Source: Dictyocoela muelleri (lineage: Eukaryota > Microsporidia). Taken from it: a stretch of 16,079 nt of DNA. A program made the translations under genes and the position numbers. The first letter of the stretch is position 1. Every line of letters begins with the position of its first letter. The notes under the pieces are model-generated. The model saw only the letters and a program-made list of their open reading frames with translations. It did no database searches and was not told the DNA's origin. Of the stretch, positions 1-7,136 are shown one piece after another. The stretch lies in NCBI GenBank assembly GCA_016256075.1, contig SDVU01000278.1, positions 1 through 16,079 on the forward strand. The letters run 5' to 3'.

Positions 1-442
1 GTGGTTAACACTCTTGAATGTAAAATTTAAGTATCGTGGTTCGAATCCCGCTGACGTCACTCTTTAATAAATAATGAAGGAATGACATTAAGTGGTCTAA
101 AACTATAGTAGTAATATACAGATGTTACAGTGTGCTATAGCTGATTAAGACTTGGCCTAATATGAAAATGAAGCAGAAGGGGCTCTCGAAGGTGTGGGGA
201 TGAGTGCGACGACGCGTCTCGGCAAAAAGTAGTGAAAAATATAAATTCATGAAAGGCCACTAATTAACTGTATCCTGCTGAGTCATTGATAAAACGAAAA
301 TCGCGTATAAGCTGGACTTCTGGGTAGCTTAGGAAGTGACGTATTATTGGAACACCAAGAACCAAGAGTCACAGACCACGGTAGTAGACAACTCTCCGGG
401 TTGGCAGTTATGGATGTTGTCAGCATGTAATATATATATATA
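1..442 (+). mobile_element. SINE-like tRNA-headed repeat, copy A (5' end cut by window)
   Basis: This is the first of six related copies in the window and the most complete on its 3' side. It starts inside a tRNA-like head (GTGGTTAACA, then a B box at 38-48), continues through a ~380-bp non-tRNA body, and ends in a TA microsatellite at about 429-442. The body holds the block best conserved across copies (about 261-305, containing CCTGTATCCTGCTGAGTC), a short inverted pair AGCT...AGCT near 310-330, and a terminal ATGTTGTCAGCATGTAA motif. There is no ORF. The polymerase III-like head, unrelated body and simple-repeat tail fit a tRNA-derived SINE; that assignment is inference, because no partner retrotransposon lies in the window. 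It could also be a structured non-coding RNA family. Confidence 0.6.
38..48 (+). promoter_or_regulatory. RNA polymerase III B box of SINE copy A
   Basis: The sequence GGTTCGAATCC is an exact match to the tRNA B-box consensus GGTTCGANNCC. It lies about 35 bases after the GTGGTTAAC that corresponds to the D-loop/A-box side of a tRNA. The flanking T-stem pairs poorly, so this is a tRNA-derived promoter rather than a working tRNA. Confidence 0.65.
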
Positions 443-534
443 GAAAAATAAATTATGAAAAAAAAATTATTATTATATATTTTGAAATGGCCACCTTAAC
501 GGTATTAAAAGAAATATTTATTAATATAAAATCA

Positions 535-960
535 AAAGCCAGATAGCATAGTGATTAACAATCTTGAATGCAAAATTTAAGCATCGAGGTTCGAATCCTG
601 CTGACGTCACTATTTAATAAATAATGAAGGAATGACATTAGGCTGTCAAAAATTATAGAAATAATGTAATAATATACAGTTTTTCCAGTGTATTATAGCT
701 GATTAAGACTTGGTCTAATATGAAAATGAAGCAGAAGGGACTCTCCTAGGTGTGGGGATGAGAGCGCGACGTATCTATGCAAAAGGTAATGAAAAATAAA
801 AATTCATTAAAAGCCTTAATTCATGAAAAGTTACTAATGACCTGTATCCTGCTGAGTCATTGGAATAACGAAAATCGCCAATACAGACGAGCTTCTAGGG
901 AGCTTAGAAAGTGACGTATTATCGGAACACCAAAAACCAAAATTCGTAGATCCAAGGTAG
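535..960 (+). mobile_element. SINE-like repeat, copy B (3' end interrupted)
   Basis: This copy is collinear with copy A from the tRNA-like head to the GATCCAAGGTAG near 949-960, where similarity stops abruptly at an inserted segment. It shows the 5' side that copy A lacks: AAAAGCCAGATAGCATAGTG, with an A-box-like string at 544-554. Its body has a small insertion near 810-830 relative to copy A. The last ~175 bases (786-960) are present again at the start of copy C on the far side of the insert. No coding sequence is present. Confidence 0.6.
544..598 (+). promoter_or_regulatory. Pol III A and B boxes of SINE copy B
   Basis: TAGCATAGTGA at 544-554 matches the A-box consensus TRGCNNARYNG except for its last base, which is G in copy A's equivalent. 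GGTTCGAATCC at 588-598 is a perfect B box. The ~34-base gap between the boxes is typical of tRNA-type promoters. Together they mark the head as derived from a tRNA. Confidence 0.6.
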
Positions 961-1419
961 ATAGTTTATAAAAATCTCGTCGGTATTTTCGTAACAAATT
1001 ACGTGATTTTTCCGGAAATATCTCGCGGAATTTTTTTAACCATATAAAAGCAATTCAAATTTTTAAATCAAATTAAAATGGTAAAAAATAGTTTTTTTAA
1101 TTTAATAATGTACTTAAAAAATTTTTGAAAAAAGAGTTTGACAGAATTTTTGTTATTAATTAAAAATAATGAATTTGAAAAAAATAGTCAACTTTTTAGA
1201 AAACCCTTAATAAATAATTAAAAAAATTAAATGACAAATGTATTAGCTTTTGTTCGGCAAATGATCCTATTATGCAAAATATTATAAAGTAATATTTGTA
1301 ATGTATCACAGATATTTAAATTAAAAGAATAATCGAGAAAACCAAAAGCTGTAAAAAAAGTTAAATTTTTTTTAAAAAAAAGACTATTGAATCAAAATAA
1401 TTGTAAGGAATAAAAAAAC

Positions 1420-1682
1420 GGCACTCGGTTTTTACTCAGGGTTCCAGTAGAGATCCATAGAACCATGCTTATGAAATAATAAAAACATATTTGAGCTTCC
1501 CACGAAGAGTTACTATGGATAGGCTATGTTTATCTTCAATAAATCTGGATATATAGGCTTATTGAAGATAGAAATAGCACACCCATAGTAACTCTTCGTG
1601 GGAAACTCAAATATGTCTTTATTATTTAATAAGCTCGGTTCTATGGATGTCTACTGGAACCCTGAGTAAAAAACCGAGTGCC
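1420..1682. mobile_element. 263-bp foldback MITE nested in the insert
   Basis: Two arms of about 120 bp are near-perfect reverse complements around a ~16-base centre (near 1541-1557). The termini are GGCACTCGG on the left and CCGAGTGCC on the right. The arms differ at only a few positions. Immediate flanks are AAAAAAAC and AAAAAAAA, a possible 8-bp target duplication with one mismatch. GG-starting ends and an 8-bp duplication are what Merlin-family elements make, so this may be a Merlin-driven MITE; that link is inference. It encodes nothing. Confidence 0.75.
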
Positions 1683-1945
1683 AAAAAAAACATAAGCTTT
1701 AAATAAAATTTTAAAAACAAAAAAAATAAGAATATACTTTCAAACTTTTTATTGTATGAATATTCGAATTCTAAAACAAAAAAATGCTCTTTTATTTATT
1801 ATAATAAAAACAATAATTAAAAATCTAAATTGTATTTTTTGATTTTTTTTTTTAAATTTTATTTTTAAAATTTTCGTTTCTTTTTTTAAAAGTATTTTTA
1901 ATTTAATTTAAAAATTTTCGCGTGATTTTTCCGGATAAACCCCGC

Positions 1946-2012
1946 GGCCCTTATCCGAAAAATTCAGCAGCCCTTATCCGAAAAAATCTACGCCCTTATC
2001 CGAAAAAATCCT
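1946..2012 (+). repeat. Tandem array of CCCTTATCCGAAAAA units
   Basis: Three units each contain CCCTTATCCGAAAAA with short variable linkers (TTCAGCAG, ATCTACG, ATCCTGCAG), giving a period of about 22-24 bases. The array lies at the right end of the 961-2034 insert, as expected for a subterminal repeat of a DNA transposon. The units repeat the CCGAAAAA/TTTTTCCGG theme seen at both ends of that insert. Confidence 0.7.
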
Positions 2013-2034
2013 GCAGATATTTTTTCGTATAGGG

Positions 2035-2246
2035 GGTAATTAAAAAATAATAATTTATTAAAAGTTACCAATTAACAGTATCCTGCTGAGTCATTGATAA
2101 AATGAAAATAGGTTATACAGCTAGGCTTCTTGGTAGCTTAGAAAGTGACGTATTATTGGAACTACAAGAAGCGAAGATCGCAGATCCAAGGTAGGAGACA
2201 ACTCTCCTAGTTGGCAGCAATGAATGTTGTCAGCATGTAATATATA
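2035..2246 (+). mobile_element. SINE-like repeat, copy C (5' truncated)
   Basis: This copy lacks the tRNA-like head and the first half of the body. It starts at GGTAATTAAAAAATAA, corresponding to about position 786 of copy B, and runs to the usual ATGTTGTCAGCATGTAATATATA end. Its first ~165 bases repeat the last ~175 bases of copy B at roughly 80% identity by eye. The two share differences from copy A, for example AGATCCAAGGTAG and TTAGAAAGTGACG. It supplies the 3' end that copy B is missing. Confidence 0.6.
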
Positions 2247-2654
2247 AAAGAATTTTTTTTTATTTTAATAAAATTTTTTAATTTTCAAAATAAAAATGTA
2301 TTAACGAAAGGTATAAAGTTTTTTTTTGCTCGATGCCTGATTTAGAATTTTCTCTGCAGTTAATCTGTCGAAGTTTATATTAATTTATTTGAGAATAAAA
2401 TTCTCATAATAAACGACACTTCTTTTATTGCCAACCTAGATCTATATGAGTTTTTTTAAAATTCAACATATGATATGACTTTACAGAGATATATGCTTAA
2501 AAAATGCATAAAATTATTGTAGAACAAATTTAATTTCTATAAAAAATTATTTTACACATTTTTATCGTATTTAAAAATACCTTAAAAAAAACGGAAATAG
2601 CCGTTGTAAATGCTCGCGGAACGCAAAAAAAACGGCCCCTAATGTTTGACATCT
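2247..2654. other. AT-rich spacer without a gene
   Basis: No ORF of note, RNA gene or clear repeat family is visible here. The only local structure is a short palindrome, TGAGAATAAAATTCTCA, near 2390-2408, and a GC-richer patch near 2590-2640. Confidence 0.6.
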
Positions 2655-3232
2655 TGATCTAAATAAATCTTATGATTAAATAGACAACTTAGTGATTAAG
2701 CTCTTGAATTAGCAATTAAGTATCATAGTTAGAATTCTTGATCTAAATAAATCCAGCGATTTAATAAGGTTCAGATAGGTTGGTGGTTAAAATAATCGTA
2801 TTAGCATTTAAGTATCATAGTTAAATTTTTTAAGGTCACTTTAGAAAATAATTAGGAATGACATTAAGCAATCGATAACTATCTAAATATAGTAATAATA
2901 TACAGTTTTTCTAGTGTGGTATATATGATTAAGATTGTTCTGATATGAAATTGGTCCAGTTATAGCCGATGAAGAGACCGTCAAATCTTTTAAAGTAAAG
3001 CAGGAAAAATTGTGAATGCGAATAAGGTTCACGCAAAAAGTAGGGAAAAATAAAAATTCATGAGAACCCCCTAATTACCTGTATCCTGTTGAGTCATTGA
3101 TAAAACAAAAATCGCGTATACAGCTGAACCTCTAGATAACTTGTTAAATTGAATATCAAGAACAAAAAGGCTAAAGAATACGATTCTAGACTACTCTTCG
3201 GATTGGAAATTATAGATATTGTCGGCATTTAA
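2655..3232 (+). mobile_element. SINE-like repeat, copy D with two tandem heads
   Basis: This is a diverged copy whose body aligns with copy A from GGAATGACATTAAG (near 2850) to a TTGTCGGCATTTAAT end near 3230. It has two head-like segments in tandem. The first, near 2685-2745, has TAGTGATTAAGCTCTTGAAT and AAGTATCATAGTTAGAATTC. The second, near 2778-2835, has GGTTGGTGGTTAAAAT and AAGTATCATAGTTAAA. Both have decayed B boxes. The conserved core (3072-3118) is still clear. It ends about 90 bp before the Sec5-like gene. Confidence 0.55.
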
Positions 3233-3314
3233 TTAATATTGTGATTAATTAAAAAATATTAAATTTAAAAAGTTAATTAAAAACATTTTTTAATTATAAA
3301 TATTAAACAACATA

Positions 3315-3317
3315 CCC
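3315..3317 (+). promoter_or_regulatory. CCC-like start motif of the Sec5-like gene
   Basis: CATACCCTTTATG places CCC three bases before the ATG in an otherwise C-poor upstream region. The same arrangement precedes Rpt2, adenylate kinase (CACC) and the MULE transposase (ACCCATATG). Short CCC- or GGG-like motifs directly upstream of start codons are described for microsporidia. Confidence 0.5.
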
Positions 3318-3320
3318 TTT

Positions 3321-4913
3321 ATGTCCGGAAACATTGAAAACGATGATTTTGATGCCCTTTCCTACGTAAAAAACATATTTTCAAACCATTCGGAATCCGA
3401 AATACGCTCAACAATGGACAAAATAAATACGAAAATAATAAAAACGAAAAATGAATCCAAGATGGTTGTTAAAAAACATTTTAATAAATTCATCCAATGT
3501 GTACTTTTAATTGATAAATTAAAGTCTGAAGATCTTTTAAGTGCTGCTAAAGTTGCTAAGAGATATGAAAAGTTGACAGATAAATATCTTGAAAGTTTTA
3601 AAAAACATGTTGAGAATGCAAAAATCGACAGTAAAGAACAATTGAATGAACTTAAAAGAGATAAAATAAAGAAGAAGTATTCGATTTTATTTGATTTAAA
3701 AGAGTCGCTTGATAAGTATTTTGAAAATGGTGATTATAAATCATTTACTGAGACTTATATGAAGGCAAAGTTTATTGCAGTAAAGTCTAATAGTGAGTAT
3801 CTGATGGATTTGTTTGAATCTGTAAAATCTACAAAAATAAGGTTTTTAAATAAAATGGCTGAAATTATTGAAAATCCTGATTCGAGTATTGAAGAAATAT
3901 CCGATGCTTTTAAATATTATTTTAAAATTGAAGGAGGTGATAAATCTTTCGCTGAAAACACTCTTCTCGTCAATATAAAATATCTATTTTCCAAGTTTTT
4001 GGACGATTATGGTGAAATTATACCAGTTACTGAAAATGATACTGAAATTTCAGAAAATGATGATAAAAATGAATTTAAAAATTATGATTTGAATTTTTTG
4101 GACGATTTGGGTGTCTATCTTGTTAAGCTTTTAAAATTTACTGATTCTTTTTTTATTGAAAAGCAAATTATCGATATTTTCTTTGAAAAAATAATGTTTT
4201 TAGTTCATTACGGGGTGAATTATAAAATTTTTCTGATTAAAGTACGTCGAATAGGAAGTGATTTAAAGGATGTAGCTGATGAAGACGTAAGAATTTATTT
4301 CATGAATTGTATTGAAAAAGTCGAAGATCTAATTCTTGGATTTCTATGGCGCGATTTTGAAGAAATTGTTGTAAGGTTTCTAAATATGAATTGTAGAGCA
4401 AAAAACAGTTATTTTAACAACGATTTGGATTACCTTTTGAAGGAATCTTTTGAAATGGGAATTTCTAGAGATAAAATTAAAAAATTGTCAATTTCATGTC
4501 TAAAAAATATGACAAATCCTTCATCCAGTCAAACTATTAGAAAAAATTTACCTGAATTTGTTGAAAATACGTACAAATTACGAAATAATTTTTCAATTTT
4601 AAGAGGAAAATTTTCCAAATATGGAATTGATATTGATATCGAGGATATTGAGATTAACTTTGATAAGATTCTAAAAATTGCTATTGAAAAACTCCTTTTT
4701 AAAGAAAACGATTCTTATCTTTTAATGTTGGCCACAAAAATCATATTTTTTTATCCCTTGGCACATAAAGATATATTTAAAAAATCTACAGAAAAATTCG
4801 GCAATTCTAAGGTTGTATTAAACTACCTTGGAAATTTGTTAGGGAAAAATGGTGATAATAAAAAAACTGGATTAGATAAACAATTTAGTTTTTTACGAAA
4901 AATGAACAAATGA
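3321..4913 (+). CDS. SEC5: Exocyst complex subunit Sec5 (EXOC2-like)
   Basis: This 530-residue protein is probably the Sec5 subunit of the exocyst, which tethers secretory vesicles to the plasma membrane before fusion. It is mostly predicted helix and has no signal peptide or membrane segment. The N-terminal third matches the Sec5 layout: a D-x-F...YVKNIF opening, then residues ~25-65 with VVKKHFNKFIQC and VLLIDKL in place of the family's NFDxFVxxxxTID, then ~125-160 with KKYSILFDLKESLDKYFENG followed by DYKSFTETYMKAK, which mirrors the family's RYxFLFxLPxSI...NDYDxVVxDYxKAK. The C-terminal half is not recognisable by eye. It is much shorter than the ~900 residues of fungal and animal Sec5, as is usual for reduced microsporidian proteins. 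The start is set by a CCC motif at -6 and by the position of the homology. Another exocyst rod subunit is the main alternative. Confidence 0.7.
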   Translation: MSGNIENDDFDALSYVKNIFSNHSESEIRSTMDKINTKIIKTKNESKMVVKKHFNKFIQCVLLIDKLKSEDLLSAAKVAKRYEKLTDKYLESFKKHVENAKIDSKEQLNELKRDKIKKKYSILFDLKESLDKYFENGDYKSFTETYMKAKFIAVKSNSEYLMDLFESVKSTKIRFLNKMAEIIENPDSSIEEISDAFKYYFKIEGGDKSFAENTLLVNIKYLFSKFLDDYGEIIPVTENDTEISENDDKNEFKNYDLNFLDDLGVYLVKLLKFTDSFFIEKQIIDIFFEKIMFLVHYGVNYKIFLIKVRRIGSDLKDVADEDVRIYFMNCIEKVEDLILGFLWRDFEEIVVRFLNMNCRAKNSYFNNDLDYLLKESFEMGISRDKIKKLSISCLKNMTNPSSSQTIRKNLPEFVENTYKLRNNFSILRGKFSKYGIDIDIEDIEINFDKILKIAIEKLLFKENDSYLLMLATKIIFFYPLAHKDIFKKSTEKFGNSKVVLNYLGNLLGKNGDNKKTGLDKQFSFLRKMNK

Positions 4914-4932
4914 TTAAATCTATAGGTTATTG

Positions 4933-5040
4933 TTTTTTAAAATAGTTTTTTAAAATAGTTTTTTAAAATAGTTTGTTATATTGATTTATATTGTTTTATA
5001 TTGTTTTATATTGTTTTATATTGATTTATATTGATTTTTT
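4933..5040 (+). repeat. Two short tandem repeats after the Sec5-like gene
   Basis: Three 13-bp units of TTTTTTAAAATAG (about 4933-4972) are followed by six or seven 11-bp units of TTATATTGTTT or TTATATTGATT (about 4977-5036). Both lie in the 3' flank and have no coding content. Confidence 0.8.
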
Positions 5041-5570
5041 AAAAAAAAAATTTGGTTTTTAATAATTACAGAGTATCATAAAAAATATACCCTAACTTTA
5101 CTTTTTTTAATTCAGGTTTCATAAAGATTATACTTTATTTAGAATTAACATTTATTGATTTAATCATTTGAAATAAAATAATTAAATTCACATAACTTCA
5201 TTAAATAATAAAGTCATTGAATTAGGCATACAACAAAATGACTATACTGTTGATACAGGGTTAATTAATAATTTAAATATGATTTATCATGCTATAAATA
5301 TATACGCCTTTAAACTCGAAAGATTTAAAGTCAAGGCGTTTCGGTAAACCAGTAGGAATGTAAATTAATAAAGTATAATTGTCGAAATTTATGTAATGTA
5401 GTGATAAAACGCAAATAATGAATAATTTAGGCATTGGTTTGGAGTTAATTAAAACAACAGTATAAAAATCAAGGTATAAATAAACTAAACTTGTTAATTA
5501 TAGATAGCGTTGATGTATTATCTTTACAAAATTTTATAATCATGAGTAGAGGTCTAAAAAGTTATAATTA
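5041..5570. other. Spacer without a recognised gene
   Basis: No ORF longer than about 35 codons is supported. The stretch is less low-complexity than its flanks, which leaves room for a non-coding RNA or an old element remnant. The one clear structure is the hairpin at 5304-5339. No tRNA, rRNA or known snRNA motif was recognised. Confidence 0.5.
5304..5339. other. Hairpin with GAAA tetraloop
   Basis: ACGCCTT (5304-5310) pairs perfectly with AAGGCGT (5333-5339). Inside it, TAAA pairs with TTTA, and TC-GAAA-GA closes a GNRA tetraloop. An alternative register pairs CTTTAAA (5308-5314) with TTTAAAG (5324-5330). This may be part of a structured RNA; function is unknown. Read on the plus strand, the loop is the GNRA type. 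Confidence 0.45.
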
Positions 5571-5925
5571 AATTTTGTTTTAAATTTAGTTTTAAATTTT
5601 ATTTTAAATTTAGTTTTAAACTTTGCTTTAAACTTGAGGATGATTCCCGTCATTTTTAAATTTAATCCGTTTTTTTTTCATTTTTAAATTTAAACAAGTC
5701 ATTAAAATTTTTAAAATTTAAATGATTCCCGTCATTTTTAAAATTCCAACAAGTCATTAAAATTTTTAAAATTAAACAAGTTTTTTCATTTTTAAAATTT
5801 AAACAAGTCATTAAAATTTTAAATTTAAACAAGTCATTAAAATTTTTAAAATTTAAATGATTCCCGTCATTTTTAAAATTTAAACAAGTTTTTCATTTTT
5901 GATGTTTTAAAATATTCCTGTCATT
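5571..5925 (+). repeat. Degenerate tandem repeats upstream of adenylate kinase
   Basis: A short 'TTTTAAATTTAG/TTTTAAATTTTA' array (about 5573-5632) runs into four or five imperfect units of roughly 50 bp. These are built from AACAAGTCATTAAAA, TTTTTAAAATTTAAATG and ATTCCCGTCATTTTT. The array ends about 75 bp before the adenylate kinase ATG, so it probably covers that gene's promoter. Confidence 0.75.
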
Positions 5926-6001
5926 TTTGATGTTTTATTTTTTAAAACAAAGTCTTTTGTCAGAAATTTCCGTTATTAAAAAAAAATCAAATTATCTCAC
6001 C

Positions 6002-6544
6002 ATGAACAAAAAGATAAAAATAATCATGTTGGGGGCACCCGGTTGCGGTAAAGGAACACAATCACTTAAAATTTCGAATAAATACGAAATTCATCATTTG
6101 TCAACAGGTGAAATATTGCGCAAATCAAATGGTAAGATTGTCTAATTAGATCCGGAAATAAAAAAGAAACTAGCTACTGGTGATTTTATCGATGATGAAC
6201 TTATAATCAGCATTGTTGAAAAAAACTTACCTGATTCGTTTATTCTTGATGGATTTCCGCGAAATCTTTTACAAGCTAAAAGATTTAAAATAAGGCCGGA
6301 TTTGGTTTTTTATATTAATGTTTCCGAAGAATGTTGTGTTAAACGAATTTTGGAACGGAAAATGGGGAGAGATGATGATAATGAAGAAGTTGTTCGGCAT
6401 AGGTTTGAAATTTATAAAAAGGAAACTCAGCCATTAATTGATTTTTATAAAGATAAAGGTAATTTAGTTGAGATAAATGGTGAGAGGTGTGTTGATGAAA
6501 TTTTTGAAGAGATATGTTTGAGGATTGATGAGTTTATTAAATAA
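6002..6544 (+). CDS. Adenylate kinase (short-LID type), frame interrupted by one TAA
   Basis: This gene should make adenylate kinase, which balances ATP, ADP and AMP. Motifs in order are the P-loop GAPGCGKGTQ (residues 10-19), the AMP-site HLSTGEILR, GDFIDDELI, FILDGFPRN (~80-88), the short-LID string RILERKMGRDDDNEE and a closing IDFYKDKGNLVEINGE. STG in the AMP motif favours adenylate kinase over UMP/CMP kinase. One in-frame TAA sits at 6143-6145 while everything before and after stays in the same frame, so the gene is either spliced (a candidate 18-nt intron at 6132-6149 gives 174 residues) or carries a nonsense codon. The ATG at 6002 is preferred to the one at 5927 because it follows CACC and puts the P-loop at the usual distance. 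It stands alone, 1.1 kb after the Sec5-like gene. Confidence 0.85.
6132..6149 (+). other. Candidate 18-nt spliceosomal intron in adenylate kinase
   Basis: The 18 bases begin GTAAG and end CTAATTAG. They thus have a canonical donor, a branch-like CTAAT almost touching the acceptor, and AG, and they hold the only in-frame stop. Removal keeps the frame and joins AAT-G to AT-CCG (N-D-P). Microsporidian introns are short with the branch site next to the acceptor, but the ones I know of are 23 nt or longer. Against it, the unspliced reading keeps exactly the family's 19-residue spacing between the AMP-motif Arg and the next conserved Gly, with the stop where E. coli adenylate kinase has Glu. A GAA-to-TAA nonsense change is therefore about as likely. 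Confidence 0.4.
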
Positions 6545-7135
6545 GTTGAATTTTAAATTTTAATTGTCTTTTAATCTATCTTTAAATAACTATTTTTCTA
6601 AATAGATAGGTTTATTAAATGTCTATTTTTTAAATATAGAGATTTATTGAACTATTTATTTTAACTGGTAGTTTGTAATGATAATTATAAAGTAAAGTTA
6701 GCTATAAAGAAAATAGAACGGATATAGAAAAAGTTACCATTAAGAGATTTAGGCGCCATGATAATTGAAAAAGCGAAACAAGGATCTCATGAAATTTTAT
6801 ATTTTCCGAAATTCATTTATACGAAAATTAGAAATGTTCTTTATAAATTATAAATGTCTGAAATAATTTGAATTAATTTTTAGTTTCTAAAGTAAAAATG
6901 TCTACATCAAAATTATCTTTGAAAGGGTTGCCAGAGGTAAAAGATTCCTCTGAGTTAAATATTTTTTCTATGTTTAAAAAGATCATCTGAGGTAAAAACT
7001 TTTCCGGCTTTTAATAGAGTTTCAAAAATATAAAAAATGAAATAAAAAATGACTATTTGAATAAATTCTATTTCACAAACTGGAATGTTTATCTAATATA
7101 TTGGGATTGTATGTATAATATCCGTAATTTTTAAT
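6545..7135. other. Spacer with small unrecognised ORFs
   Basis: Two short plus-strand ORFs stand out. The first, 6758-6853 (31 codons), starts MIIEKAKQGSHEILYFPKF, and its frame is open upstream back to a stop at 6725. It vaguely resembles the C-terminal tail of short-chain dehydrogenases. The second, 6898-6990 (30 codons), starts MSTSKLSLKGLPEVK. Neither has the CCC-like start motif or a convincing family match. Either could be a gene relic or chance. Confidence 0.3.
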
Positions 7136-7136
7136 C

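Larger units (their letters stand above)
961..2034. mobile_element. Non-coding insert of about 1.07 kb between SINE copies B and C
   Basis: The segment begins exactly where copy B breaks off and ends where copy C starts. It is extremely AT-rich with no ORF. Its two ends carry related GC-containing motifs: CGTGATTTTTCCGGA followed by CTCGCGG near 1001-1027, and the same order again near 1920-1947. The outermost ends (AAAAATCTCGTCGG... on the left, and the reverse complement of ...CCTGCAGATATTTTTTCG on the right) look like a weak terminal inverted repeat. It is probably a non-autonomous DNA element, now carrying a nested foldback element. Its family is not recognised. Confidence 0.4.

Noticed and set aside
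1-60. A functional tRNA gene
   Set aside because: The B box is perfect, but the T-stem pairs at only two or three positions and no acceptor stem closes, and the same head recurs in several repeat copies.
1946-2012. CRISPR-like array
   Set aside because: There are only three units with 7-9 base linkers in a eukaryotic context; it is a subterminal tandem repeat.
5927-6001. Extended N terminus of adenylate kinase from the ATG at 5927
   Set aside because: It would add 25 residues before the P-loop, unlike the family, and it lies beside the tandem array; the ATG at 6002 has CACC before it.
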